Below, piece after piece: positions 35,591-45,368 of a stretch of DNA of 64,000 nt. The notes under the pieces are model-generated. The model saw only the letters and a list, made by a program, of their open reading frames with translations, made no database searches and had not been told where the DNA came from. Made by a program: the position numbers and the translations under genes. Source of the DNA: an uncultured Schlesneria sp. (GTDB taxonomy: Bacteria > Planctomycetota > Planctomycetia > Planctomycetales > Planctomycetaceae). Position 1 is the first letter of the stretch, and each line of letters opens with the position of its first letter. Location: assembly GCA_903899985.1 (NCBI GenBank), contig CAIULL010000131.1, positions 1-64,000 on the forward strand, written 5' to 3'.

Positions 35591-36964
35591 ATGTCGACGA
35601 TTGTCTGGTCTTTTCGCGCTTTAGTATTTGTCGTAAGCATCACGGCGCTGCCTTTACTTGCGGCAGAACCGACCTGGAAAGCGGGAACGGCACGCGCGGT
35701 CATCACGCCAAAAAAGTCGTTATGGATGGCCGGATATGGTAGCCGGACGGCACCCGCCGAAGGGAAGCAGCACGATCTGATGATCCGCGTGCTGGCTCTC
35801 GAAGATGCCACTGGACGGCGTGGCGTGGTCCTTTCGAGCGATACACTCGGAATTCCGCAGTCCATGTACAACGACGTCTGCGGGCTCTTGAAAAGTCGTT
35901 ACGGGCTTGATCGTTCTCAAATCATGCTGAGCGCGTCGCACACCCATTGCGGACCGGTTCTGAAAGGAGCGTTACTCGATATCTATCCAGTGAATGATGA
36001 GCAGTTACGTGACATCGAAGACTATTCGAACTGGCTCACCACCGAGATTGTCTCTACGATCGGTCGAGGGCTTGACGACCTGCAACCCGCCACACTATCG
36101 CGTGGTGTTGGCATGGCAGATTTTGCTGTCAATCGCCGCACTAACCGTGAGCCCGATGTCCCGGCGCTCCGTGAGCAGAATCAACTGTTCGGTCCGGTCG
36201 ATCATACCGTTCCGGTTCTTGCCGTGAAGCGACCCGATGGAACATTAAAGGCGGTCATATTCACTTACGCCTGCCACAATACGACGCTGAGTTTTCAGCA
36301 ATGGTGTGGTGACTACGCGGGATTCGCCCAGTATTCCCTCGAGGCGCGGTATCCTGATGTCACTGCCATGTTCTGCATGGGTTGCGGAGCTGATCAAAAT
36401 CCACTTCCGCGTCGGACGGTGGAGCTATGTCAGGCATACGCCAGTCAATTGACAAAAGCCGTATCCGCAGTCCTCGATCAACCACTGGTTCCTGTCAAAA
36501 GTTCATTGGAAACACGCCACGCATTTGTCCCGCTGGCAATGGACCCGCCCCCGTCAAAGGCTCAACTCCAAAAGATGTCCGAAGAACCTGTCAGTTACAC
36601 TCAGCGTTGGGCTGCCCGACTTATGAAGGGACTTCAGTCCGGCACCATTCAAATATCTGACTACCCTTATCCGATACAGGCCTGGCGGCTGGGGGGCGAC
36701 CAGTTATGGATCACGTTAGGGGGGGAAGTTGTCGTCGACTTTTCACTACGTCTGAAAGCGGAACTTGGCGAACGGGTCTGGATCTCTGCCTATTCAAACG
36801 ACGTCATGGCTTATATTCCGTCCAAGCGGGTGTTAATGGAAGGGGGCTATGAAGGACAAAGCTCGATGATGGTTTATGGCTTGCCAACCGAACGCTGGTC
36901 GCCTGATGTGGAAGAGCGTGTGATCAAAGGGGTCCACAACGTTGTGAGGTCTCTCGATCACTGA
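35591..36964 (+). CDS. Neutral/alkaline ceramidase-like secreted protein
   Basis: The 457-residue protein has a signal peptide (ALVFVVSITALPLLAAEP). The N-terminal domain follows the neutral ceramidase pattern: AGTARAVITPKKSLWMAGYGSR, then VVLSSDTLGIP and the metal-binding SASHTHCGP. The middle has FTYACHNTTLSFQQWCGDYAGFAQYSLE and MFCMGCGADQNPLPR. Canonical neutral ceramidases are about 650-700 residues and have a C-terminal Ig-like domain, which is missing here. This shorter single-domain form is frequent in planctomycetes. The true substrate is unknown. ATG 35591 follows GAGGG; the frame extends upstream into the ATPase gene. Confidence 0.85.
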   Translation: MSTIVWSFRALVFVVSITALPLLAAEPTWKAGTARAVITPKKSLWMAGYGSRTAPAEGKQHDLMIRVLALEDATGRRGVVLSSDTLGIPQSMYNDVCGLLKSRYGLDRSQIMLSASHTHCGPVLKGALLDIYPVNDEQLRDIEDYSNWLTTEIVSTIGRGLDDLQPATLSRGVGMADFAVNRRTNREPDVPALREQNQLFGPVDHTVPVLAVKRPDGTLKAVIFTYACHNTTLSFQQWCGDYAGFAQYSLEARYPDVTAMFCMGCGADQNPLPRRTVELCQAYASQLTKAVSAVLDQPLVPVKSSLETRHAFVPLAMDPPPSKAQLQKMSEEPVSYTQRWAARLMKGLQSGTIQISDYPYPIQAWRLGGDQLWITLGGEVVVDFSLRLKAELGERVWISAYSNDVMAYIPSKRVLMEGGYEGQSSMMVYGLPTERWSPDVEERVIKGVHNVVRSLDH

Positions 36965-37173
36965 GGACGGCCCAATTAACAAAAGAGAAAGCTTTCGTTA
37001 TCTCTAAGTGCGACTGACGGATTGTCGACGATATTTTCGCTGACAATCACGACGTGAATCTGTTTCCGATGATCGATTGAGCTGGTCAAGACGATTCGAC
37101 TTTATAGGATTCTCTTGCTCATGTGTTCGAACGAAAACTTCTTATGAAGAAGGGCAATCATCGGGTAACAATC

Positions 37174-38028
37174 ATGTCGAAACACCCTCATCGTTGGATT
37201 GCATTGGAAGCGGTCATCACTCTGTTAGCGACATCAGGATGTACGCTCGCAGGGCGGCCATATTCAACGACGAGATGGACGACAGAGAGTCCGCCGTATG
37301 TTCAGCAGAAGTGTCTGCCCGTAAGTTCCTGCCCACCTCCTGAACAAGCCTCTTTAGATTTCTGGAAGATGCCGGATACCGATTGCCACGAAGAACGGAG
37401 TGGCCGTTACATCAGTGGCGGAAGTACCGATTCCCACCATTGGCCTGCCGCGATCGGATCGACGGGAGTGTTTCATCTACCAAATCCGTGGTCGACAATA
37501 CGATACGGGGTGATGGGTATGGATAATAATGGCTTAGGTGCCGGTGGCGTTGAAGCGGGGTTTCGAATGCATGCCCCGACGCGAATAAGTCCGTATGCAG
37601 GACTGTCAACAGATCTGGGGATCAGCAATGTCCATACGGAGCCCTATACATACAGTAACGGGAGACGTGGCTCCAGGATTACCAAGGCATCAGGTATCGC
37701 AGCGATCGTACCGGAAGCGGGTGTATCGTACTGGTTAACTTCGTCGACTCGCCTTAATGCGGGAGCCAGCTATTTTGTCGCGGTGAATCAACCGGACTTT
37801 CTCGTAGTTGGCCTCTCGGTCGAGTTTTTGTCACCACAGAGCAGCGGTTCGACCGGCGCGAACGATGCCTCCCAGAACTTGGGTACAGAAGGGAGTTTTT
37901 GGGCCAGCAACGAGACAAGCACGCCTTATCTCGTCGAATCAATTGACTCCGTCAGCCCGATCGATCTTGTGAACTCACGCCAGATCAATTTGCCCGGCCC
38001 CATGAATCCTGCGATCATCTTGCAGTAA
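37174..38028 (+). CDS. Predicted lipoprotein of unknown function
   Basis: The 284-residue protein starts with a short hydrophobic signal ending in LLATSGC, a lipobox-like site at about residue 23. Residues 95-225 are rich in Gly and aromatic residues (GVMGMDNNGLGAGGVEAGFRMHAP, SPYAGLSTDLGISNVH, SYWLTSSTRLNAGASYFV). They alternate like the beta strands of a small outer-membrane barrel or barrel-like domain. Two upstream in-frame ATGs (37123, 37144) would add charged residues before the signal. No family is recognised. Confidence 0.65.
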   Translation: MSKHPHRWIALEAVITLLATSGCTLAGRPYSTTRWTTESPPYVQQKCLPVSSCPPPEQASLDFWKMPDTDCHEERSGRYISGGSTDSHHWPAAIGSTGVFHLPNPWSTIRYGVMGMDNNGLGAGGVEAGFRMHAPTRISPYAGLSTDLGISNVHTEPYTYSNGRRGSRITKASGIAAIVPEAGVSYWLTSSTRLNAGASYFVAVNQPDFLVVGLSVEFLSPQSSGSTGANDASQNLGTEGSFWASNETSTPYLVESIDSVSPIDLVNSRQINLPGPMNPAIILQ

Positions 38029-38040
38029 TCCGAGGGGTTG

Positions 38041-39546
38041 TTATCGAGCAGGTGATCGTTGCGGTCCACTGGCCGTGACTGGCCGCGATTGCTCGTAGGG
38101 CATCGCTTTGATGATCTGCATTAACGATTCGATTTCATCGAGTTCGATTTGGAAATCGACATTTGATTGCTCAAGTGTTCCCTGCTGAATTTCGCCCATT
38201 CCATGCTGCATGGCGGGGCCAAGGACGATTGGTCCCGAGTTGTCATTCGCGAGATACAGCGTTTGCCCGACTGGCTGCAATCGAGCCGGACTGGCAACAC
38301 GAGCCAGTTGCAATTGACCGATAATCGTGATCGTCGCTTCGGTCGATTTGAGAATTGCGACGGTACCATCGGCTGCGACTTGAATCTCGCGGGTTTCATC
38401 GGGAATCTGCATCGTCGGTTGCAACAGAACATGATCGTCCGTTACCGCGAGACAGAGTTGCCGGTCACGGTCCAGCGTGAACGCTCCACACCGCGTGAGC
38501 AGCTCTTTGTCACCTCGTTTGACCACGAAAAAGCCTTCGCCGTCAATCGCGAGATCGAGCTGTCGCCCGGTGTTCTTAAGCGATCCTTGCTTGAGATCAA
38601 GCTGAATCGGTGCGAGTCGACAACCTTCGCCATGAATTCCAGTTCCGAGCCAGGGACTGGGAACGGCCTCATCCGAGGCGGTGGAATCCAGTGATGCCGA
38701 CGCGTAGCTATCCACCAGCGTCACTCGCAAACGTTTGAAACCTGGCGTCGTGATGTTGATCAGATTGTGCCGCAACTGCGAAATCGCGGTCTCGATGGCG
38801 GCGTTTGCCGATGTGTCGTCGGGGAGTTTGAAACGGATTTTTTGAGAAACGGGTTCTGCGGAGATTTCGCGAGAATTGGGACCCCGCAACGGATCTGCGG
38901 AAGCCAGCTTTTCGAGGGATCCTCCGGTTAGCCTTGGCATTGCTCGAATTTGTTTACGCACCTGCAACAGGTCACGTACAACTCCAGCTGGTAGTGCCTT
39001 CAATTCGTCAAACCAGATATCACGTTCTTCACGAGTCGTGTGGGACAATTCCCTTTCAATCACGGATCGGACCGCTTCGTTCCCACTTTCGTCTTCAGTT
39101 CCTTTGTCACGTTCCGGTGTTTCAACGGGAACGGCGTCGACTGGCGCGGGGACAGCCGTTGGCGGATCGCTGGCGCGTACCGTTCGAACTCGTACCTCTT
39201 CATTTTGCAGTTCAATAGCGGAAATGATGTCAGAGCTGGATGTTGTCTGTGCACAACATTGTTGAATTCTCTGCTTATTGGCCTGAGTCGAATCGGCAAT
39301 GGGAACGACAAACGAACGTCGTGCTTGCGATGATCTTTGAGAACCTGTTTTTGGAACTGGACTTTCGTCGAATGAGATCGACGAAAAATCAGAGTCGCCT
39401 GAAGTCATTCCCAGGTCTTCGAAATCAACAAAAGAAACGGACGATTGAGTCGTTCGAGCAAATTGTCTTTGAACTGCCGTGAGACAAACAATGAATGCCA
39501 CCAGCGCCAGAGAAACCACGAAACTAGTGTTCCGCATCCCTTTCAT
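38041..39546 (-). CDS. FlgG-like flagellar rod protein with an N-terminal membrane anchor
   Basis: The 501-residue protein combines unexpected parts. Residues 7-25 form a membrane segment or uncleaved signal (TSFVVSLALVAFIVCLTAV). Residues 30-245 are a polar, low-similarity extension. From about 250 it follows FlgF/FlgG rod proteins: SQLRHNLINITTPGFKRLRV (rod N-terminal motif), LDLKQGSLKNTGRQLDLAIDGEGFFVV (about 316-342), LTRCGAFTLDRDRQL, and C-terminal QQGTLEQSNVDFQIELDEIESLMQIIKAM. Ordinary FlgG is about 260 residues, cytoplasmically made without a signal peptide and exported by the flagellar type III system. ATG 39546 has AAGGAG 7 bases upstream. No other flagellar gene is near. Confidence 0.85.
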   Translation of the reverse strand: MKGMRNTSFVVSLALVAFIVCLTAVQRQFARTTQSSVSFVDFEDLGMTSGDSDFSSISFDESPVPKTGSQRSSQARRSFVVPIADSTQANKQRIQQCCAQTTSSSDIISAIELQNEEVRVRTVRASDPPTAVPAPVDAVPVETPERDKGTEDESGNEAVRSVIERELSHTTREERDIWFDELKALPAGVVRDLLQVRKQIRAMPRLTGGSLEKLASADPLRGPNSREISAEPVSQKIRFKLPDDTSANAAIETAISQLRHNLINITTPGFKRLRVTLVDSYASASLDSTASDEAVPSPWLGTGIHGEGCRLAPIQLDLKQGSLKNTGRQLDLAIDGEGFFVVKRGDKELLTRCGAFTLDRDRQLCLAVTDDHVLLQPTMQIPDETREIQVAADGTVAILKSTEATITIIGQLQLARVASPARLQPVGQTLYLANDNSGPIVLGPAMQHGMGEIQQGTLEQSNVDFQIELDEIESLMQIIKAMPYEQSRPVTASGPQRSPAR

Positions 39547-39935
39547 CGTCAACTCCTTTTGGCGATCATTCGTCGTAGTCCTGGTCCAACCGTGATGTAA
39601 TCGCACAGAAAGAACCAAGAATTCAGTCCAGCCAACCGACTTAAGGGCAATCCATGCCCGTACTTTGGCAGGACGTTACTGGAATCAGGAAAATTCGGCA
39701 ATACGCAGTCCGAAAACGATCGGGAAAACTGATCGGTAGAATTCGGTTTCACCGAAAACGAAATGCGTCGCGATGCGTGAAATAGCGGGAGTTATCTCTT
39801 TGGCCCGCTTGATGAAATGAAAAAGAGACCGCTGAAGTCGACATAGAATTGTTTCGTTTTTTGATTCAACGAAAACCGATTTCCGATGAAAAGCGATGGC
39901 CAAGAGTTTTCGTTACAAAGACTTGGACAGTTATG
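39547..39935. other. Intergenic stretch
   Basis: About 390 bases between two minus-strand genes. It should hold the promoter of the FlgG-like gene. I see no convincing gene, RNA or repeat. Confidence 0.5.
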
Positions 39936-40847
39936 TTATCGCCAATCGTACTGTTTTTGTTTTCGGAAGCCGGTCAGACGAATGCTGGCATCCGATGTCA
40001 ATTCCATGGTCGCATATCCATTGTTGTCTGGCCCGGAACCTTCGACCATTGCGCGCAGGGTACAGTAGTGGATACCACCGATGTCTCTCAGGTCGTTTTC
40101 ATGGCTATGTCCCTGAAGCACAGCGATGACCTTGCCAGAATTCTCCAGAATTTTCCTCAAGATTAAGGCATTTTTGACGCCAAAGTCGCCACCGACATCC
40201 AGCCGCTGATGGACAAATACCACCGTTTTCTTTTTGGTAGATTTCAGGTCCGTTTGCAACCATTCTAATTCCAATGCTGGAATGGAGGATTCTTTCCAGT
40301 CGAAATTCTTATGACCGTAAGGCGTACCATCGATCCGAAAACAAGCATCGAGGATCACAAAATGAAAATTGCCGCGGTCAAACGAATAATAGGACTTTTC
40401 TTGCTCAACACCGCCAAGAAATTCTTCCTTGCTCAGTGTGGTCACGCAGTGGTTGCCCAGAACACAATGGCGATCTTTTGAGATCACCGAAAACTCCCGG
40501 TTGACGTCCTTGAGCCAACGCAGCTCCGTTTGCACCGTATCGGCTTCATCAATTAAGTCTCCCAGCTCGACGATAAAATTGATCTCTTCTTTTTCAAACC
40601 GGTACGCCGCTTCATCGAGTTTACCAAGTGTTTCTTGATAATAACGGGTTCCTTTGGCGGGTTTATCAGCGTGGTGAATGTCTGTGATAAGGCCGATTTT
40701 TAAGCGTTTTGCATCGGGCTCAGCGAACAGGGATGCGGGATCGAGCGTGGTTGTGGCCGTCGCGGTCAGCAATAACACTCCCTGCTGAAAAAAGGCTCGT
40801 CGGCCTAACCGCTGAATCTGTGTTGGATCGACAAAATCATCATTCAC
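39936..40847 (-). CDS. Secreted metallophosphoesterase
   Basis: The 303-residue protein has a likely secretion signal (GRRAFFQQGVLLLTATATTT). The double-arginine start with following hydrophobic stretch is weakly Tat-like. The calcineurin-like metal site is complete: LITDIHH, VELGDLIDEAD, VLGNHC, VFVHQRLD and LQGHSHEND. Such enzymes cleave phosphomono- or diesters; substrate unknown. GTG at 40847 is the only start near the signal and follows GAGAGAACTGATC. The closest upstream gene on this strand is the M20 peptidase, 191 bases away. Confidence 0.87.
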   Translation of the reverse strand: MNDDFVDPTQIQRLGRRAFFQQGVLLLTATATTTLDPASLFAEPDAKRLKIGLITDIHHADKPAKGTRYYQETLGKLDEAAYRFEKEEINFIVELGDLIDEADTVQTELRWLKDVNREFSVISKDRHCVLGNHCVTTLSKEEFLGGVEQEKSYYSFDRGNFHFVILDACFRIDGTPYGHKNFDWKESSIPALELEWLQTDLKSTKKKTVVFVHQRLDVGGDFGVKNALILRKILENSGKVIAVLQGHSHENDLRDIGGIHYCTLRAMVEGSGPDNNGYATMELTSDASIRLTGFRKQKQYDWR

Positions 40848-41038
40848 GATCAGTTCTCTCTAAAAATCGCGGATTACAAGTGTCATTCGTCAACTCAAAC
40901 TCTTTCGGAGTATACCGATCTTGCAGGGTGAAGAAAACGACTTTTTGCTGAATGCCGTCATACCTCAGGACGACTCAGTCTCAAACCATCGCTGGAGAAG
41001 CCATTTGAAAACGCTCGCTGCTCAGGATTTGCCGGCAA

Positions 41039-42454
41039 TTAGCAAATGTTATTGGGAATCGGAGTATTCAGGGAGTTTCCCATCTCGGCCAGCTTTTGCC
41101 ACAAGCCGGCGCTCGCCTTGATCCCACGGTGAAAATCGGCGACAGAAAAATGTTCGTTCGGGCTGTGCAGGTTGTCGGTGTTCTGGCCCCAACCGAGCAA
41201 CAGGGTTCCAACTCCCAGTACCTCTTTAAACGTCTGCACGACGGGGATTGAACCCCCTTCTCGAATGAGGCAAACCTTTTCGACACCCCATGCTTCCCGA
41301 ATCGCTGCAGTTGCCGCGTCAATATACGGACTGTTCGGGTCGAATACGTATCCGGGGCATCCGTGGTCGCTGGTAAAGTGAAAGGTCAGCGACTTGGGAC
41401 ATTGAGATTTCAAGTACGTGTGCAGGGCGTCCGTGAGCTTTTGAGGGTCCTGATAAGGAACGAGTCTGCAAGTGATCTTGACTGTTGCCTTCGATGGAAC
41501 AATTGTCTTGGGACCAGATCCGGTATAGCCGCTGAACAGGCCATTCACTTCACAGGTGGGTCGGGCCCAGCGTCTTTCATTCGTCGAGAATCCGACTTCA
41601 CCTGAAACTTCCGTAATTGCGAGCTCTTTTTTGAACGCAGCTTCATCGAAACCGAGGTCACGGAACTGTTGTCGCTCGACTTCTGTTAATGCCAGAACGT
41701 CATCGTAAAAGCCCGGAATCCGGACTCGTCCTTGATCGTCGTGCAACGATGCAATCATCTTGGCGATACCAACTGCCGGATTGGCCACAGCTCCACCGAA
41801 AACGCCTGAATGTAAGTCCTTTTTGGGGCCGGTAAGTGTGATCTCGACGGCGAGTATTCCTCGTAGACCGTATGTGATTGCAGGTTGATTGGGGCCGTAT
41901 TGGCTTGTGTCACTGACCACTGCAACGTCACATTGAAGCTGATCACGGTGTGATTTTAAAAAGTCTTCAAGGTTCTTGCTGCCGACTTCTTCTTCCCCCT
42001 CAATGACATACTTCAGATTGACGGGTAACGTACCCAGCGTCTGCAGCCAGGCCTCTGCGGATTTGATATGTGTGAAAACTTGCCCCTTATCGTCAGTCGC
42101 ACCTCTGGCATAGAGGCAACCATCTCGCAACGTCGGTTCAAATGGAGGGGTCGTCCAAAGATCGAGTGGATCAGCCGGTTGGACGTCGTAATGACCGTAG
42201 ACCATGACCGTAGGGGCGCCGGGAGACTTGAGCCATTCGGCATACACAATCGGATGGCCAGCCGTCGGGACAATCTCGGTCTTGAAGCCCAGATTTGCAA
42301 ACTGCCGATGAACGAATTCAGCACCTCGAATGAGATGTGGCTTACACGCCGGATCGGCGCTGACCGTCGGAATTCGCAGAAATTCTTTCAATTCCTCAAC
42401 GAATCGATCGGCATTCTGGTGAATGAATTCAGAGACTTGTTCGTTGATCGCCAA
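41039..42454 (-). CDS. M20 family dipeptidase
   Basis: The 471-residue zinc peptidase resembles the dipeptidase branch of M20 (CNDP/PepV-like). Visible are MVYGHYDVQPADPLDLW (first zinc ligand His and Asp), LYARGATDDKGQVFTHIKS, the catalytic GEEEVGS, and DLHSGVFGGAVANPA at the dimerisation domain. The C-terminal part shows LIREGGSIPVVQTFKEVLG and a terminal His in NLHSPNEHFSV. The start is TTG 42454, well supported by AAGGGGCGG 8 bases upstream; no ATG lies nearby. The product is probably cytoplasmic, splitting dipeptides or related small amides. Confidence 0.92.
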   Translation of the reverse strand: MAINEQVSEFIHQNADRFVEELKEFLRIPTVSADPACKPHLIRGAEFVHRQFANLGFKTEIVPTAGHPIVYAEWLKSPGAPTVMVYGHYDVQPADPLDLWTTPPFEPTLRDGCLYARGATDDKGQVFTHIKSAEAWLQTLGTLPVNLKYVIEGEEEVGSKNLEDFLKSHRDQLQCDVAVVSDTSQYGPNQPAITYGLRGILAVEITLTGPKKDLHSGVFGGAVANPAVGIAKMIASLHDDQGRVRIPGFYDDVLALTEVERQQFRDLGFDEAAFKKELAITEVSGEVGFSTNERRWARPTCEVNGLFSGYTGSGPKTIVPSKATVKITCRLVPYQDPQKLTDALHTYLKSQCPKSLTFHFTSDHGCPGYVFDPNSPYIDAATAAIREAWGVEKVCLIREGGSIPVVQTFKEVLGVGTLLLGWGQNTDNLHSPNEHFSVADFHRGIKASAGLWQKLAEMGNSLNTPIPNNIC

Positions 42455-42866
42455 GATTCCGCCCCTTCGTGTTCGGCAATGTCTATCCGTAGAAAATCTG
42501 ATATTAGACGAGACCAGTCATGTTACAGCGAAGAATACATTGATCGCTCGTTGCGAGGAAGGACTGATAAGAAGTACAAAGTTGCAGAAGTCGTTTTTCG
42601 AACGTTTTGTCGTCGTCGTTTGTCGCCCAATGGAATGATCCGGTAGAATAGCGTTATCGAAACATCGTCGATTTTTAGCCTGTCTGAAAACTGCAGGGGG
42701 TGACCATCAACTCGTCGAACCTTCGGCGCGAGAAGGATTTCCCCTGTAGTTCAGCGGTTTCACGATCACAATGCTTCGCCATTTGCCTCGCGGTATGATT
42801 CGGTAAGATTTGTCGTTTGAGTCAGCACAATTCGTCAGTGAACAATTTCGCCAGGAACCAGCGACT
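42455..42866. other. Intergenic stretch between divergent genes
   Basis: About 410 bases separate the M20 peptidase gene (minus) from the zinc-ribbon gene (plus). Promoters for both are expected here. A phrase resembling part of a tRNA D-arm occurs near 42740 but no cloverleaf can be formed. I see nothing else. Confidence 0.5.
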
Positions 42867-45368
42867 ATGGATTTTCCGGTTTGTCCTTCGTGTCGTCAGT
42901 CAGTCATTGATGATGATGCTGTGGACTGTCCGTTTTGCGGCGCATCAATGAAGTCCAAGCCCGGATCAAAGCCGGCTCCGGCAGCGGCAAAATCGCCCAC
43001 CACTGCGACAAAGCCGGCTCCGACAAAACCGACGTTCGGTGTGACCAAGCCGACTCTTCCTGGAGATGACCTGCCGTTTGAATCTGAGTTAACAACGGGC
43101 AAGTCGGCCATTCCCGCCATGCCAAATCCGACGAAACAGCGGACCTTGCAAGTTATTTGTCCAATGTGCGATACACCGGGTTATCTTCCGCCAACGGCGG
43201 CTGGTCAAAGCGTGCGTTGTGCCAATTCGAAATGTGTGATGCCGGTTTTCACCGCTCCGTCCGAAAAGAAAAAGGAAGAGGCACCACCGCCACCACCTGC
43301 TCCCAAGGCAAGTAACTTGCCGATGATCGGTGCCATTACTCTTGCGGCACTCGCTCTGTTCGCTGCTGGTATCTATCTGACGATGTTCCACAAGAGTGGG
43401 CCGGCTCAGAAGGTTCTGTCGGAAGAAGAAAAGCAGATGATCGCCGAGATGGCGGGCAACAACAAAAAGAATCCAGCAGTCAAACCGAACCCGGCAGATG
43501 TCGGGCCGGGCGTTCAACCGCCGAAAGATAATGGAAAAGAGAGCAAATCCGTTGACAAGACGGTCCAATCAAATGAAGAACTCGTCAAATCTGCGTTAAA
43601 GCAGATGAAAGATTCGTCGCTCGCTGCAGAAAAGCAGCGAAGTAAGCCTTACTGCAGACAGTTATCTGCTGAAGCCAATGCTGTGACGGGAAATGCTGCT
43701 ACCGCTCGAGAACATCTGGAACAATTGTCGAAGGTCGGACCTGCAGTCACATATTACCGGGTGATCCCTTTGCTCGATCTCTTCTGGGGAGAATTCATAA
43801 CAGGCGATAAAGCGGCTGCTTTGAAGACGTTGAACAGTGCCGTTTCGGAAATCTCAAAGCTTCCAAAATTCGGTCGAACTCGATTAGAGATCGTCGGTCG
43901 CGTTGTCGCAGCACTGGCAGCCGCCGATCGAATTCCGGAAGCAATAACGATGCTTTCAGGGTTTCATTCATCGGAACCCGAAGCCCAACTGGCCGCACGA
44001 TTGCAAATGGCGACTGATGGCAAACTCGGGCGACTGGTTGATTCGAATTCGGTATTGCCCTGGAAAAATCCTCAAGCAGTTGCCGCAACATCATCATTGA
44101 TCGCTCGCGATCAAATGTCGGCAGCTGTTGCTTGGATTGCTGCTCAAGCGAACGAGGAGGCGAAAGCCGAATGTCTTTCGGTCTGGGCGCAAGAGACTGC
44201 TTTTCGCAAGGCCGCTCAGGGTGAATTAGACTCAGATGGAACAATTGCGGCTAGTGCTGAAAAGCTTGCTCCCGCGTTCGCTGCCAGGGTCTGGGCACGA
44301 GCTGGTTGTGGCCGGGTATTAGCGAAGGACCAGGTGGGTGCCAGTGCTGCTGCTCGGCTCGCTCTAGAAAAGCTCGCGACGATCAACATACCAGCCGAAC
44401 CTGCGATGCCATCCATTAAACAGACTGTGAAATTTCCAAAGGAAATGCCCGCAGCGGAGCCGCTATTTCAAGCCGCCGTTGCCGCGGGTGAACTGGCGTT
44501 TTTACAGATCCAGTCGAAAGAGACGAAAGCTGATGCCGAAAAGTCTCTCGATCAGGCTTTGTCGTTTGTTCGTGCGACGGCACCGACATTTGCCGCGGCT
44601 CAACCAAGACAGGATGAAGCTGAACGACTAGGTTCGGCTGGCCTGCTCAAGCTGCTGAAACAGGAGCTGAAACTAAAATCGGACGACGAGGCACGAACGT
44701 CCGCCAGTAACTACAAGAGAGCTTTAACCGAAATCGTGGACGCATCCCAACGGAAGTTCGCGATTGAAACAGAGCTGTTATCACGACTGCGTGGTGCGGG
44801 GTTGGGGTTGAACGAAAAGGTATGGATCGTCGTCAGCACGCGGACAATGGCAGATGACATTAATCGGCGAGAAAACTTTTTCGCGACAGGTCTACCTGGC
44901 GAGTTGATCGAAGGATTGAAAGGAACCTCCGAAGAACAGGCGATTCTCGGTGCATGGTCGCTGCGTTCCAAAGCCGCTGAACCTCCTCGACCAGCACAGG
45001 TTGAGTTAAATGAATTGCTGAAATCAAATCTGCCTGCAGCTGCCGAATTTGTGCAATCGATTGATAATAAAACCAGCCGTCGAGATGAACTGTTGCTCCG
45101 AACGGCGTCGGTACTTCCCACGGTAAACCAACTTTCTACCGCCTTTCAGTTCATCGGAAAATTGGAAGATCCGGTGGCACGTGAAGAGTGTTATCGGTTC
45201 GCTGCAGCACTCGGAGCACAACGAGGTCAATCAGAAGAAGTCTGGAAACAGGTGTCGGTTGTCCAGCAACACACTGAAAAGGTAGCCCTGTGTCGTGGTT
45301 TGATTGCAGGACTCCAATACGCAGGAAAACTCATTGAAGAACTGCCTGATTCAACGCGACGTCCTTAA
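42867..45368 (+). CDS. Zinc-ribbon membrane protein with a long helical-repeat region
   Basis: The 833-residue protein starts with a double-CxxC zinc ribbon (CPSCRQSVIDDDAVDCPFCG, residues 6-25). A Pro/Ala/Lys-rich linker follows, then a second cysteine set (CPMCDTPGYLPPTAAGQ onward, about 95-120). One membrane segment lies at about 155-180 (IGAITLAALALFAAGIYL). The remaining 650 residues are mainly helical with TPR-like spacing (KTLNSAVSEISKLPKFGRTRLEIV, EAITMLSGFHSSEPEAQLAARL). The ribbon would face the cytoplasm and the repeats the periplasm if the usual orientation applies. ATG 42867 follows AGGA; a TTG at 42810 extends the frame. No function is known. Confidence 0.8.
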   Translation: MDFPVCPSCRQSVIDDDAVDCPFCGASMKSKPGSKPAPAAAKSPTTATKPAPTKPTFGVTKPTLPGDDLPFESELTTGKSAIPAMPNPTKQRTLQVICPMCDTPGYLPPTAAGQSVRCANSKCVMPVFTAPSEKKKEEAPPPPPAPKASNLPMIGAITLAALALFAAGIYLTMFHKSGPAQKVLSEEEKQMIAEMAGNNKKNPAVKPNPADVGPGVQPPKDNGKESKSVDKTVQSNEELVKSALKQMKDSSLAAEKQRSKPYCRQLSAEANAVTGNAATAREHLEQLSKVGPAVTYYRVIPLLDLFWGEFITGDKAAALKTLNSAVSEISKLPKFGRTRLEIVGRVVAALAAADRIPEAITMLSGFHSSEPEAQLAARLQMATDGKLGRLVDSNSVLPWKNPQAVAATSSLIARDQMSAAVAWIAAQANEEAKAECLSVWAQETAFRKAAQGELDSDGTIAASAEKLAPAFAARVWARAGCGRVLAKDQVGASAAARLALEKLATINIPAEPAMPSIKQTVKFPKEMPAAEPLFQAAVAAGELAFLQIQSKETKADAEKSLDQALSFVRATAPTFAAAQPRQDEAERLGSAGLLKLLKQELKLKSDDEARTSASNYKRALTEIVDASQRKFAIETELLSRLRGAGLGLNEKVWIVVSTRTMADDINRRENFFATGLPGELIEGLKGTSEEQAILGAWSLRSKAAEPPRPAQVELNELLKSNLPAAAEFVQSIDNKTSRRDELLLRTASVLPTVNQLSTAFQFIGKLEDPVAREECYRFAAALGAQRGQSEEVWKQVSVVQQHTEKVALCRGLIAGLQYAGKLIEELPDSTRRP

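Noticed and set aside
42735-42765. A short phrase similar to a tRNA D-arm (tgtagttcagcggtt)
   Set aside because: No acceptor, anticodon or T arm can be formed around it.
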